In this document: in pieces, positions 8,076 through 16,019 of the stretch
Position numbering within the stretch: the stretch's first letter is position 1
How the letters are laid out: each line of letters opens with the position of its first letter
Assembly (NCBI RefSeq): GCF_965223525.1
Contig: NZ_CBDCWX010000005.1
Coordinates: forward strand, 2,480,001-2,544,000
DNA length: 64,000 nucleotides
From: Leptofilum sp965223525
Lineage (GTDB): Bacteria; Chloroflexota; Anaerolineae; Promineifilales; Promineifilaceae
Direction of reading: 5' to 3'
Made by a program: the position numbers and the translations under genes
Notes under the pieces: generated by a model
Told to the model about the DNA's origin: nothing
Databases searched by the model: none
The model's input: only the letters and a program-made list of their open reading frames with translations

Positions 8076-8870
8076 TTACGCCTTTTCAGCCTCCAAAATA
8101 AAATGAGTTAAATATGGATAACCCTCTTTTCTAAACCGATATTGCTTAGCGTCCGTGATGGCTGTGTCAACATCTCCCCCCCTTTTTAAATTATCTAATA
8201 CATCATCTTCCCAGAAAATTACACCATCGTTGACTTCTGCACTGATTATATTTTTGTAAATATGTGTGCTTTCTAAAAGCTCTTTCCACCATGGAGGAGA
8301 ATGGTATTTTGAAAATTCGTTTGGCCAAAGGTCAGTTTTGTCATTGTATTCATTGGGGAGATTTTGTATTGCCTTATCTGAAAATTCGGAACTAAAACAA
8401 GGGCTTCCAATACATAATTTGCCGCCTTTTTTAAGATATTTAGAGATCTTAGTCCAGAAGTTTTTGTCGTTTCCAAAATAATGAACAGAATCCATTAGAA
8501 AAAATGCATCAAAGTACTGCTCAGCAAATGGGAGTTTATCGGTTACATCCAGGTTAAGGGGAATAACTGATTGTTCTACTTTGTTTTTTATAATATTTTT
8601 ATTAATTTCTGTTGCACTGATCCAAAGATCTAACGCGAAAACTTTACAATTTAATTTTTTTGATAAGAAAACTGAAGTTGTTCCTTTTCCACAACCTATA
8701 TCTAGAATGATAGCTCTGTTGGCTAGGCTTCTACTCATGATGCTAGCTAAGTAAAGTCCACCTGGGCCCATCTTTCCGTCATAGATTTCTGTTTCTGAAT
8801 AGCCAGCTAGTTCAGGATAATTTGATCTATCAGGGGATCTAAAAGTTTTTCTTGTTTCTTCTTCAGACAT
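8076..8870 (-). CDS. SAM-dependent methyltransferase, AT-rich and foreign-looking
   Basis: This 264-residue class I methyltransferase has motif I in ILDIGCGKGTTSVFLSKK at about residue 52 followed by FALDLW, and a motif IV region AEQYFDAFFLMDSVHYFG at about 117-134. The pattern resembles small-molecule methyltransferases (Methyltransf_11/25), with no clue to substrate. Base composition is clearly AT-richer than the neighbours (many AAA, TTT, ATA codons), and the gene lacks CGGCCG palindromes, as does the whole 7.1-9.9 kb stretch. Half attC-like sites lie on both sides, suggesting import as a cassette. The ATG at 8870 has GAGGA about 9 nt upstream. Confidence 0.8.
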   Translation of the reverse strand: MSEEETRKTFRSPDRSNYPELAGYSETEIYDGKMGPGGLYLASIMSRSLANRAIILDIGCGKGTTSVFLSKKLNCKVFALDLWISATEINKNIIKNKVEQSVIPLNLDVTDKLPFAEQYFDAFFLMDSVHYFGNDKNFWTKISKYLKKGGKLCIGSPCFSSEFSDKAIQNLPNEYNDKTDLWPNEFSKYHSPPWWKELLESTHIYKNIISAEVNDGVIFWEDDVLDNLKRGGDVDTAITDAKQYRFRKEGYPYLTHFILEAEKA

Positions 8871-8992
8871 TTTATTTTTCCTCGGTTTACGGTCTCATTT
8901 ACTTTCGCGGTGCGAACATCTCGTCTACGTTTAGAGCGGTGACCAACCAATCACTCACCCAGGGAAATCCCGCACCTTGGTCATTTCGGTGA

Positions 8993-9017
8993 GCCTAACG
9001 CCTGCATAAGCCGCGCG
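8993..9017. repeat. attC-like half site
   Basis: The plus strand reads GCCTAAC, a 7-nt spacer, then TAAGCCGCGCG, close to the left arm of classical integron attC sites such as that of aadA cassettes. The opposite arm was not found within 100 bp, so the site is incomplete. It faces the attC-like structure at 7799-7854 across the methyltransferase gene. Confidence 0.3.
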
Positions 9018-9066
9018 TTTCCCAGCCTTGTCACTTTCCCAATTTTCGCACAAACTGACTTATGAT

Positions 9067-9954
9067 TTACCATCTCGTATGGGCACGTTTCAAGATGATG
9101 CCCGCAATCAAGCCGACAACAAGCAAACTCAGCGTCGAAATCAACTCCCAGTCAGTGCCGACAAGGGCGGGGAAGAATGTTTCAAATCCCTCTTCCCAAT
9201 TTTGGGTGGCGTGAAAGAGCAAGACGGGAATCAACGAGCCGCCGCTGCCGTTGAATAGCAGCGTAAACAACATGCTGAGGCCAATTGACAGCAGGGCAAA
9301 TGCTACAATTGATAGCGCATCACGCCCCCACAGGACGGGCAAATGCCATGCGCCCCAAAGAACGCCGATGACGAGGCTGGCGCGAAATGGCGACATACGC
9401 TCCTGTAAATATGGCAGGGCGAAGCCGCGCAGGCCAAACTCTTCGCCGAATGCACCGCGCAGGAAGAGGGAGACGAAGAAGCCGGAATGTAGGCTGAACA
9501 GAACAGTGGTGAGGGTTGTTGAGGTGATTTTGGCCGACTCCACACCACCCGCGACCAAAACCGCCACCCCATACAACCCTAACGGTAACAGACCCAAAGC
9601 ATACCAACGCCAAGCCATCCGCCACCGAGTCAGTCGTTGCCAAAGAACAAGCAATCCCTCGCGCCCGGTCGTGAGTGCAATCGTCACAATGCCCGCAATC
9701 GAGAAGGCGAAATCGGCAAGTCGCGTGAGCAGATAAATAATCCAAGGTGCGACAATGGGTGTGCTGTTGCCAAACTGGAACGCTTCGCCCATTTGCAGCA
9801 GCACCAGCCCACTCTCGATGCCCGACTGACGGGCGATCAGGTGCAACACGCCCAGCGCACCCCAAGCCAGCGCATACGCTAGTCCAAAAAAGAACACGAG
9901 CGGCCGAGCGAGGCGTTTGTACTGAGTTTTCGGAATAAATTGAGTTGCTGTCAT
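9067..9954 (-). CDS. CPBP-family intramembrane glutamic protease (CAAX protease-like)
   Basis: This predicted 295-residue polytopic membrane protein has the CPBP motifs: an EE pair in FGEEFGLRGFALPYL, then a His-containing GVLWGAWHLPVLWG, and a last motif with HATQNW. These residues form the active site in Rce1-like proteases. About seven hydrophobic segments are visible. The long reading frame begins further upstream, but its first 57 residues are the shadow of the neighbouring gene; the ATG at 9954 lies 5 bp after the DUF2306 stop. It is the last gene of the island operon. Bacterial members often act in peptide maturation or immunity, but nothing here names a substrate. Confidence 0.85.
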   Translation of the reverse strand: MTATQFIPKTQYKRLARPLVFFFGLAYALAWGALGVLHLIARQSGIESGLVLLQMGEAFQFGNSTPIVAPWIIYLLTRLADFAFSIAGIVTIALTTGREGLLVLWQRLTRWRMAWRWYALGLLPLGLYGVAVLVAGGVESAKITSTTLTTVLFSLHSGFFVSLFLRGAFGEEFGLRGFALPYLQERMSPFRASLVIGVLWGAWHLPVLWGRDALSIVAFALLSIGLSMLFTLLFNGSGGSLIPVLLFHATQNWEEGFETFFPALVGTDWELISTLSLLVVGLIAGIILKRAHTRW

Positions 9955-9958
9955 CACG

Positions 9959-10453
9959 TTAGCTCCTGTTTGCCGCCCGAAAACGGGTGGGTAGGCCTTT
10001 GTCGATTTTGGGCAGGTAGAAGAAGATGACGAAAAAACCGACGCCGTTGACGATGACCGAGGTGATGGTGACGACAGGGCCGAAGCTCTGCTCTGTGCCA
10101 GGCAGGCGGCTGGTGATTTCGGCAAAGAAGGCAGCTACCAGACCGACGTACGAGCCAGAGATGGCGGCGGCATGCCACGTCAGCCAGCGTCCCTTCGGGC
10201 GGCGTGTGAAAACCGGTACCATGCCGATGACAATGATAACTAGGCTGTAGATAGCGAGCCAGTGAAAGGGGCCAAATCGGCCGAAAAGCCGATAGATAAA
10301 CAGCGCACTGATATTGAGCGCGATCATACAGGTTAGGTAGACATGACCGAGCGTACGATGCCAGCGTGTGCCTTTGCGGATTGCCACCACCGCCGTGCCA
10401 GCAATCAAGGCCACAAGACTGAAAATAAAGTGAACCAAGCCGATGGTACTCAT
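9959..10453 (-). CDS. DUF2306-like membrane protein
   Basis: This 164-residue protein has four predicted membrane helices and resembles DUF2306 proteins: IHFLVALIAG-type first helix, the motif KGTRWHRTLGHVYL at about 27-40, then GPFHWLAIYSL, and TWHAAAISGSYVGLVAAFFAE at about 92-112. The conserved His residues (H32, H37 and H94 approximately) could bind metal or heme, but the family function is not established. Its ATG overlaps the stop of the upstream gene (ATGA), so the genes are translationally coupled. Confidence 0.75.
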   Translation of the reverse strand: MSTIGLVHFIFSLVALIAGTAVVAIRKGTRWHRTLGHVYLTCMIALNISALFIYRLFGRFGPFHWLAIYSLVIIVIGMVPVFTRRPKGRWLTWHAAAISGSYVGLVAAFFAEITSRLPGTEQSFGPVVTITSVIVNGVGFFVIFFYLPKIDKGLPTRFRAANRS

Positions 10454-11301
10454 GCTTCTTCTCCTGCTACCGCTTCGGGAAAGAGGTAGACAAACCGAAA
10501 CGGTGCGAAATGTTCGATAAAAGTTGGTTGAAAGTTAAGGTTGGCGACCGACTCGCCAAAGGTCAGGCTGTCTCGCTGTGGGTCGAACAGTTGCAAAACA
10601 GGTGGGTCTGAGGCGAGAAATGTCTGCGCGTCGCCATTGAATGGAAACGCCTCGCTGATCGGGTTGACCACTTTGGCAGGGAGCGTTGTTTGCCGTGCGG
10701 CGCGGATCGTTTGGCGCAGGCCAAAGAGTTGCAGCAGTTGCCAGCCCATTTGAGGCGATGTGCGTTTTCCTTCGTACATGTGGCCTTCCAAAATGAGATT
10801 TTCGGCCGAATCCCGAAACACAAACCGCTTCTGCCCATTATCCCGACTGATTGAACCGTGTGCCTGCGCCGCGTCGAGGCCGAGCAGTTCACGGTTGTAG
10901 GCAACGGCCGTTGCGCCATCATTCCAGAGGCGATAGCAAAACATGCGTGCCGCCGGGTTGACAAACAACTCTTTGAGCAATGCGAGTGGATGGTTGCTGA
11001 CGGGTAGTTGCGGGCTGTGTGAAACGAAGATGCTGATTTGCAGTTCGTTGTGCTGTCCCAAACTCGCATCGGCAAAATCAACGACCCAGATACCCATCAG
11101 GGCGCGTCTGTTGGCTGTTTGGATAGGGTGGACGGTCTCATTGTTTAAGATGTGGCGGACAGTGCTGAGTTCGGCCGAACCGCCGATCAGCGTTCCATGC
11201 CCGTCGTAGACGTGATACGGAGTGGGCACCTGCCCAACGGAGAGCGAAAGCTCTCCGTTGAGCGGGTGCTGTGCAAAAAGTGGGTGGTTGCGGTTGAACA
11301 T
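10450..11301 (-). CDS. Unknown protein, possibly acetoacetate-decarboxylase-like fold
   Basis: This 283-residue soluble protein has no signal peptide. LMGIWVVDFADASLGQHNELQISIFVS at residues 68-94 resembles the sheet of acetoacetate-decarboxylase-like proteins that binds small ketoacids, but the catalytic Lys was not identified, so this is only a hint. The sequence contains VFRDSAENLILEGHMYEGKR in the centre and ends EHFAPFRFVYLFPEA. It overlaps the DUF2306 gene by 4 bp and starts 10 bp after the DUF6069-like stop. Function unknown. Confidence 0.65.
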   Translation of the reverse strand: MFNRNHPLFAQHPLNGELSLSVGQVPTPYHVYDGHGTLIGGSAELSTVRHILNNETVHPIQTANRRALMGIWVVDFADASLGQHNELQISIFVSHSPQLPVSNHPLALLKELFVNPAARMFCYRLWNDGATAVAYNRELLGLDAAQAHGSISRDNGQKRFVFRDSAENLILEGHMYEGKRTSPQMGWQLLQLFGLRQTIRAARQTTLPAKVVNPISEAFPFNGDAQTFLASDPPVLQLFDPQRDSLTFGESVANLNFQPTFIEHFAPFRFVYLFPEAVAGEEA

Positions 11302-11311
11302 ATCGCCTCGT

Positions 11312-11695
11312 TTATCGAGTCAGGCGGATGGCAGGCAAAGCCGCGACAAGGTGCATGATTTGCAGAATCACAACTGTCAAAACAGTGACGTTGGGAATGG
11401 TGAACGGATTGTATGCAAAGCCGAGCAAAACGAGCACAACTCCAGCAAGCATGACGCGGTTGGTCGTTTTCTGCGTGAGAAAGCGACTCAGCAGGGCATA
11501 GCCAATGATGGCGGTGAAACCGCCCGCGAACGTTAGGCCCACAACCGCAGCGAGCGGCACAATGTCTGTGGGCAGATTGCCGAGCGTGGCGAGCAGAGCA
11601 TTAGCAAGCATTGCGCCAACAGTTGTGGGTGCGCCGATGCGTAGGATTCGGCCGATATTCCAATCTGTTATAGGTGAAGTCGTTGTTGTTGTCAT
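11312..11695 (-). CDS. DUF6069-like four-helix membrane protein
   Basis: This predicted 127-residue membrane protein has four hydrophobic segments: GAPTTVGAMLANALLATLG, LAAVVGLTFAGGFTAIIGYALL, RVMLAGVVLVLLGFAY and VLTVVILQIMHLVAAL. The pattern, with a conserved His near the C-terminus, matches the DUF6069 type. The ATG at 11695 is preferred over one 15 bp upstream because GAGGAG sits 7 nt before it. It belongs to the island operon. Function unknown. Confidence 0.7.
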   Translation of the reverse strand: MTTTTTSPITDWNIGRILRIGAPTTVGAMLANALLATLGNLPTDIVPLAAVVGLTFAGGFTAIIGYALLSRFLTQKTTNRVMLAGVVLVLLGFAYNPFTIPNVTVLTVVILQIMHLVAALPAIRLTR

Positions 11696-11706
11696 CTTAA
11701 ATCTCC

Positions 11707-11931
11707 TCAAAGTTCAGATTCAGTTGTTGCGGGCAGACGCTCGATGGAAACGATTGGTACACCGAGGTCGCGGATGCGAGCCAGCAGGCCGTGCAGGGCA
11801 GATTGGTCAACCACCTCACCGATTAGCACAGTATTGCCTTGCGCCGTGTTCGTGAGTTCAAGATTGCCCAACCAGTCCGCCCAATTGCCATTCAACACGC
11901 TTTGCAATTCGATTCGATACCGTTCCATCAT
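11707..11931 (-). CDS. Small conserved-type protein of 74 residues
   Basis: A short soluble protein, with a beta-strand (YRIELQSVL), an amphipathic turn (NWADWLGNLEL), strands NTVLIGEVV and helix SALHGLLARIRDLGVPIVSIERL. The alternation resembles ACT-like or ferredoxin-like small domains, as also found in short partner proteins of DUF6069 membrane proteins, but no family can be named with certainty. The spacing to the next gene is 11 bp. Two in-frame ATGs (11931, 11928) are possible starts. Confidence 0.65.
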   Translation of the reverse strand: MMERYRIELQSVLNGNWADWLGNLELTNTAQGNTVLIGEVVDQSALHGLLARIRDLGVPIVSIERLPATTESEL

Positions 11932-12002
11932 GTTTTGTCTGCCTCGTTAAAGTTGTGCGAGGTCTCCTGAATTGGCAGAACCTCGCTTATCAATTCGCGT
12001 GC

Positions 12003-12734
12003 TCAAGCGATCTGTGGTGCATTCAAACCGTTTCTAACCTGATTGAGCACAGGCTGTTCGACGTGGGTACGCCAAAACGCTTCCTCAAGGTATTTCGGGT
12101 CAACTGCACGGTAGCCCAACAGACGGCCGATGGGAGCTAGCGCTTTTGCCAGAGGCCGCGTAATGCTTGGTGGCGGACTGGTGAATACCGTGTCGTCAGC
12201 ATATTCACTGCCGATGAGCATGGCGTGCCAGAATTTTGGTTGACCCGCAGGCGTGAGGCGGCCTTCATGGGCTGAACCAAAGAGCGTCGCAATCACACTG
12301 CTAGTTCTAGCCGCCGGTCTTGTCTCAGCGACAATCACACCGTTCTGCGCGCCTACGCAACGAAACGTATGCGGCATGCCCTTTGGGACAATCACTTGTT
12401 CCCCGGTTCCGGCTTTCTGCTCTTTTCCATCCACCACAAAAATGAAATCCCCTTGCACAATGTCAAAGATTTCATCGTAAGTGGGGTGGATGTGTTCAGG
12501 TGGGCCAGCGTTTCCGGGCGGGAAAATACCGACACCACGTTCGAATTCGCCCCCGCTATCTGCTGAGGAAACGAGCACAAAAATGAATTCTCCAGTGATT
12601 GGCTGTGAAAATAATGGTGAAATGCGCTGATCAAGCAGTTCAGCTATGTGGCTGTCGGTTTCAAATTCAAATCCGGTGCCATCTACAAAGTTGCCATGCT
12701 GATCGATCGTGCGACCTGTTATAATTTTTGTCAT
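12003..12734 (-). CDS. Cupin-domain protein
   Basis: This 243-residue protein carries one classical cupin core at about residues 75-135. Motif 1 reads GPPEHIHPTYDEIFDIVQGDF, with two His and a Glu as metal ligands, and motif 2 reads IVPKGMPHTFRC with the last His. An N-terminal half of about 70 residues and a C-terminal helical half (TRPLAKALAPIGRLLGYR) flank the core. The ATG at 12734 has AAGGAG upstream. Such single-cupin proteins include dioxygenases, isomerases and sensors; the substrate is unknown. It is the second gene of the island operon. Confidence 0.85.
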   Translation of the reverse strand: MTKIITGRTIDQHGNFVDGTGFEFETDSHIAELLDQRISPLFSQPITGEFIFVLVSSADSGGEFERGVGIFPPGNAGPPEHIHPTYDEIFDIVQGDFIFVVDGKEQKAGTGEQVIVPKGMPHTFRCVGAQNGVIVAETRPAARTSSVIATLFGSAHEGRLTPAGQPKFWHAMLIGSEYADDTVFTSPPPSITRPLAKALAPIGRLLGYRAVDPKYLEEAFWRTHVEQPVLNQVRNGLNAPQIA

Positions 12735-12763
12735 GTTTTCTCCTTATCAAACAGGTAATTGTG

Positions 12764-13015
12764 TCAAGATGCTGCGTTAATCGCCTTTGCTTCTCGGTAC
12801 CCATCAAACGCAAGTGCGGTATTGATGATGAAAACCGCCGCGAACATGATGGTGTAGAGCTGTGGGAGCGGCTCACGGATAGCGAACTCTACATACGTGA
12901 GCATGATTGCGCCCAACGTGAGGGCCAACCCAACTGCCCGACGACGGCCGTTGTAGAGCATTCCCAATCCAGAGAAGAAGAAATTTCCCAATACGGCAAT
13001 CCAAGGTTTTTTCAT
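12764..13015 (-). CDS. Small membrane protein, first gene of the island operon
   Basis: An 83-residue protein with MKKPWIAVLGNFFFSGLGMLYNGRRRAVG at the N-terminus, a pattern of TM2-like or DUF5683-like short membrane proteins, followed by two hydrophobic helices (LALTLGAIMLTYVEF and YTIMFAAVFIINTALAF). The ATG at 13015 is preferred over a more distal in-frame start because AAAGGAG precedes it by 8-9 nt. The repeat array with four GGTGTA words lies just upstream, consistent with an operon promoter. Confidence 0.7.
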   Translation of the reverse strand: MKKPWIAVLGNFFFSGLGMLYNGRRRAVGLALTLGAIMLTYVEFAIREPLPQLYTIMFAAVFIINTALAFDGYREAKAINAAS

Positions 13016-13096
13016 GATCAAAACTCCTTTGTTTTGTGTCGCCTTCAGCAGTTCATTTGCCGCTTCCAACGATGTTTAATTTGACAATGACAGATT

Positions 13097-13169
13097 ACAC
13101 TTTTCAAAGGTGTAGGTTCATCGTCCAAAGGGTGTATAGGGGGTGTATGTTCGGAAAGGTGTAGGTTGA
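13097..13169 (-). promoter_or_regulatory. Array of four TACACC direct repeats, probable operator of the island operon
   Basis: The plus-strand word GGTGTA occurs at 13109, 13131, 13142 and 13158, that is, TACACC four times in the same direction on the minus strand, with spacings of 22, 11 and 16 bp. Two copies extend to AAAGGTGTAGGTT. The array sits between the regulator gene's stop and the first operon gene at 13015. Helical-turn spacing for two intervals suggests cooperative binding, most simply by the adjacent LuxR/MalT-type regulator. The binding protein is inferred. Confidence 0.55.
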
Positions 13170-13171
13170 GT

Positions 13172-15748
13172 TTAGAGGATGCCTAGCCTGTGGGCAAGGG
13201 TGGTTGCCTCGGCACGGTTGGCAACACCGAGTTTGTTGTAGAGGTTGGCGGTATGCCGTTTGGCGGTTGAGGGGGCAATGACGAGGCGTGCCGCGATCTC
13301 TTTGTTGGTCATGCCCTGTGCGATTAGGCGCAGGACTTCGGTTTCGCGGGCGGTCAACTGCGTTTTGGGCGGCGATGCGGGACTGACATATGTGGGGAAA
13401 GCGGCGAGGATGGTCGCGGTGTAGGGTGGTGGATTGTCGAGTTGGGTAAGCAGGTGGCGTAGTGGGTCGCCTGCATCGAGGAAAAGGCGGATTGCGCCCG
13501 ATTTTTCGGCCGAAACCACTACCTCGCGCAACAGTTCCTCTGCTAACTCCCCATCCCCCAACGCATGATGACACAGGCACAGGGCAATCCGTACGTCCTG
13601 ACCAACCGGCAGCGCTTCCAGAATCGGTAATGCTTCTTCTGGTCTTTCAACCGCCATCAGCAATCGGGCGATGGTTAGCGTTTGTAGCCTAGAGCCACTC
13701 TGCAAATCGGCCGAAAACGTCCGCAATTCGCGCAAATTCTGTTCAAGCGTCAATCCATCCGCACCCTGAGCCAGCGCAATTTCGGCAATTGTCACCGCCA
13801 GACTTTGTCGGGCATGGGGCGTATTGGCGATGGCGCGAAGCTGTTCCAATTGCTCAATTAGGGGCGGGATGGCATTCGGCCGATTTTGCGCTAGACGTAA
13901 TTTCACCAATGCCAACGCACCCTCGCTGCGGTTGGCAATCCCGCTCGCCTTGAGCAGTTCGGCGGCGATTTCGAGCTGGGTTTCAGCCGAATCCAACCGA
14001 TTCCATTGATAGTACAGTTGCCCGAGCGCAGTGTGAATGGGTGCGACCGTTGGCAGGCCGTTGGCAAATGCAATGCCTTGCAAAAACACCTGCTCCGCTT
14101 CATGCAATCGGCCGACTTCGACCAGCGTATTGCCCTGTCCAAGCATCGCATAGAGCTTTGTAAACACGTTGTCCAGTTGCTCGCTGAGCGCACCTGCCTG
14201 CTCAAACGCGGGCAATGCACGATCTGCATCCCCCTGCCCGCGATAGGCATACGCGAGATTGAGCGTGGCCGACGTTCGCATTTGCATCATCTGTCTGCTC
14301 GCGGCATGGTCATCAAACGCCGCCAGCACATCTTGCGACAGCGCAATCGTTTGTGCCATGTCGCCCCGTCGCAATGCCATCGAGCCGCGAATCACCTGTT
14401 TGCTAATTGAGTTGGACGCATTATCAGGCAGGTGTGCCAACGTTGCCTCAACGTCATGCTCGTTTTCACGGAAAAGCTGTGCCCATGCGGTGATCTCGGT
14501 CAATTGCGGATTGCGATAACGCCACGCCGTCGGGAGTTGTTTGACCCATGTGAGGATGCGAATGATTTCGCCGTGGGCGAGCCACCGACTGCCGTACAAG
14601 GTCATGAGACGGATGGCATCTTCAGATTCGGCCGAAAGGGCATGCTTGATTGCACTCTCGGCAATCCCTTCCTTCTCAAACCACACACTGGCGCGACTGT
14701 GTAGTTCACGCTCCTGCTCCGGCATTTCCTGCCGCAACTGTTGGCGCAGCAAATCGGCAAACAGATTGTGATACCGATACCAACGCCGTTCATCATCAAG
14801 CGGAATCAAAAAATGGTTGCTCGCTTCCAACATCTCGATCACGCTTGCCGATGACTGCGTTTCATCCTGCAAAACGGCATCACACAGTGTACTGCAAAAG
14901 CGATCCAGCACCGATGTTTGCAGTAAAAAGTCGCGGCTGTTTGCGGGCGATTGCGCCAGCACTTCCTCTGCTAAAAAGTCGAACACGTAGCGGTTCGACC
15001 CGCTAAAGTCGGCGATAAAGCGGTCGCGGTCGGACCTGCCCTGCAACGATAGTGCTGCCATCTGCAACCCTGCCGCCCAGCCTTCTGTGCGCGTGACGAG
15101 TGTTTCAACGGCATTAGGCGTCAACTCAAGTTTTAGCAGCTTGTTAAGAAAGGCTGCCGCGTCGTGCCGAGCAAAACGCAGGTTGTGCTGACGAATCTCA
15201 GTCATCAGGCGGTGTGAACGGAGTCGTGCCAGCGAAAAAGGCGGGTCGGCCCGGCAGATCAGGACGAGGTGGAGGTTGGGTGGGGCATTATCGAGTAGAA
15301 AGTGGATACCATCGTGGATCGCCGCGTCGGTCATCAGATGGTACTCGTCCAGTGCAAGTGCAATTTTGTGAGCCGAATCGGCTAAATCGTTGAGCAGGGC
15401 AGACAGAATGAGGCGCAATTCGGCCGCTTGCGCCTCATTGAGCATCTGAAAGGCACTTTGCCCGAGGGACACATCAATCTGTTGGATGGCGGTGAGCAGG
15501 TGGGCGAAGAAGCGGAACGGGATATCGTCTGTCTCGTCGAGCGTTAACCATGCTGTTTTCCATGCGCTGTCAATTTGCTCGAACCATGTGGCCACGATGG
15601 TCGTTTTACCAAAGCCTGCGGGTGCGGAAACAAGCGTGAGGCGGCCGTGTAGCCCGTCGTTAAGACGGGTGAGCAGAGGGGGGCGCGTGACGAGATGATG
15701 AGGTGAATTCGGCCGAAATAGCTTCGTCCGTAGCACAAAGTCTGCCAT
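13172..15748 (-). CDS. LuxR-family transcriptional regulator with MalT-like ATPase (LAL type)
   Basis: This 858-residue regulator has an N-terminal STAND-type NTPase with Walker A APAGFGKTT at about residues 42-50 and the Walker B-like IALALDEYHLM at about 129. The middle is a long helical TPR-like sensor region (about 350-780). The C-terminal LuxR HTH holds LTARETEVLRLIAQGMTNKEIA and VKRHTANLYNKLGV-like segments at about 795-855. MalT-type proteins bind an inducer and ATP, oligomerise, and activate neighbouring promoters. It is transcribed toward the island operon, and the TACACC array is immediately downstream. Several TCGGCCGA words lie inside the gene. The inducer is unknown. Confidence 0.93.
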   Translation of the reverse strand: MADFVLRTKLFRPNSPHHLVTRPPLLTRLNDGLHGRLTLVSAPAGFGKTTIVATWFEQIDSAWKTAWLTLDETDDIPFRFFAHLLTAIQQIDVSLGQSAFQMLNEAQAAELRLILSALLNDLADSAHKIALALDEYHLMTDAAIHDGIHFLLDNAPPNLHLVLICRADPPFSLARLRSHRLMTEIRQHNLRFARHDAAAFLNKLLKLELTPNAVETLVTRTEGWAAGLQMAALSLQGRSDRDRFIADFSGSNRYVFDFLAEEVLAQSPANSRDFLLQTSVLDRFCSTLCDAVLQDETQSSASVIEMLEASNHFLIPLDDERRWYRYHNLFADLLRQQLRQEMPEQERELHSRASVWFEKEGIAESAIKHALSAESEDAIRLMTLYGSRWLAHGEIIRILTWVKQLPTAWRYRNPQLTEITAWAQLFRENEHDVEATLAHLPDNASNSISKQVIRGSMALRRGDMAQTIALSQDVLAAFDDHAASRQMMQMRTSATLNLAYAYRGQGDADRALPAFEQAGALSEQLDNVFTKLYAMLGQGNTLVEVGRLHEAEQVFLQGIAFANGLPTVAPIHTALGQLYYQWNRLDSAETQLEIAAELLKASGIANRSEGALALVKLRLAQNRPNAIPPLIEQLEQLRAIANTPHARQSLAVTIAEIALAQGADGLTLEQNLRELRTFSADLQSGSRLQTLTIARLLMAVERPEEALPILEALPVGQDVRIALCLCHHALGDGELAEELLREVVVSAEKSGAIRLFLDAGDPLRHLLTQLDNPPPYTATILAAFPTYVSPASPPKTQLTARETEVLRLIAQGMTNKEIAARLVIAPSTAKRHTANLYNKLGVANRAEATTLAHRLGIL

Positions 15749-16019
15749 TCGGTAATTGTACTATATAAAACTCGCTTCCAAAATCAGTTTTGCTTGTTTC
15801 AAGACTGTTTTCCATGAGCCACGTCGTTTCGACCTGATGAAGTAGGTACAGGTCTGCCTAATTACTCGTTAACTTGCACTGATGCTGGATGAACCACCAA
15901 TATTCGGTTTATCCAGCAGTTTTTGCCTTCAAGGTTGAACCGTAATTTAGTCACAGATTTCGCGAATTTTTTTGGTTTTGTCTTATAATCTGCTAAATTG
16001 CCAGTGAGGAGGGATTAGA
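15749..16019. other. Divergent intergenic region with a -10-like box
   Basis: This region separates the LuxR-type gene (minus) from the LTD-nuclease gene (plus). A TATAAT box at 15984-15989 is followed by GAGGAGGG and the ATG at 16020, but no good -35 is seen at 17 bp. The phrase CTTATAATCTGC repeats that at 4790-4802. An AT-rich CGCGAATTTTTTT stretch precedes it. Confidence 0.45.

Noticed and set aside
9955..10125. 57 extra N-terminal residues for the CPBP protease
   Set aside because: Ser/Pro-rich shadow of the DUF2306 gene in another frame; the ATG at 9954 fits the gene order.
13104..13580. Long Pro/Arg-rich minus frame over the 3' end of the LuxR-type regulator
   Set aside because: A shadow frame of the regulator; composition (RPTTPPAYPTRQ) is that of an antisense or shifted reading of coding DNA.
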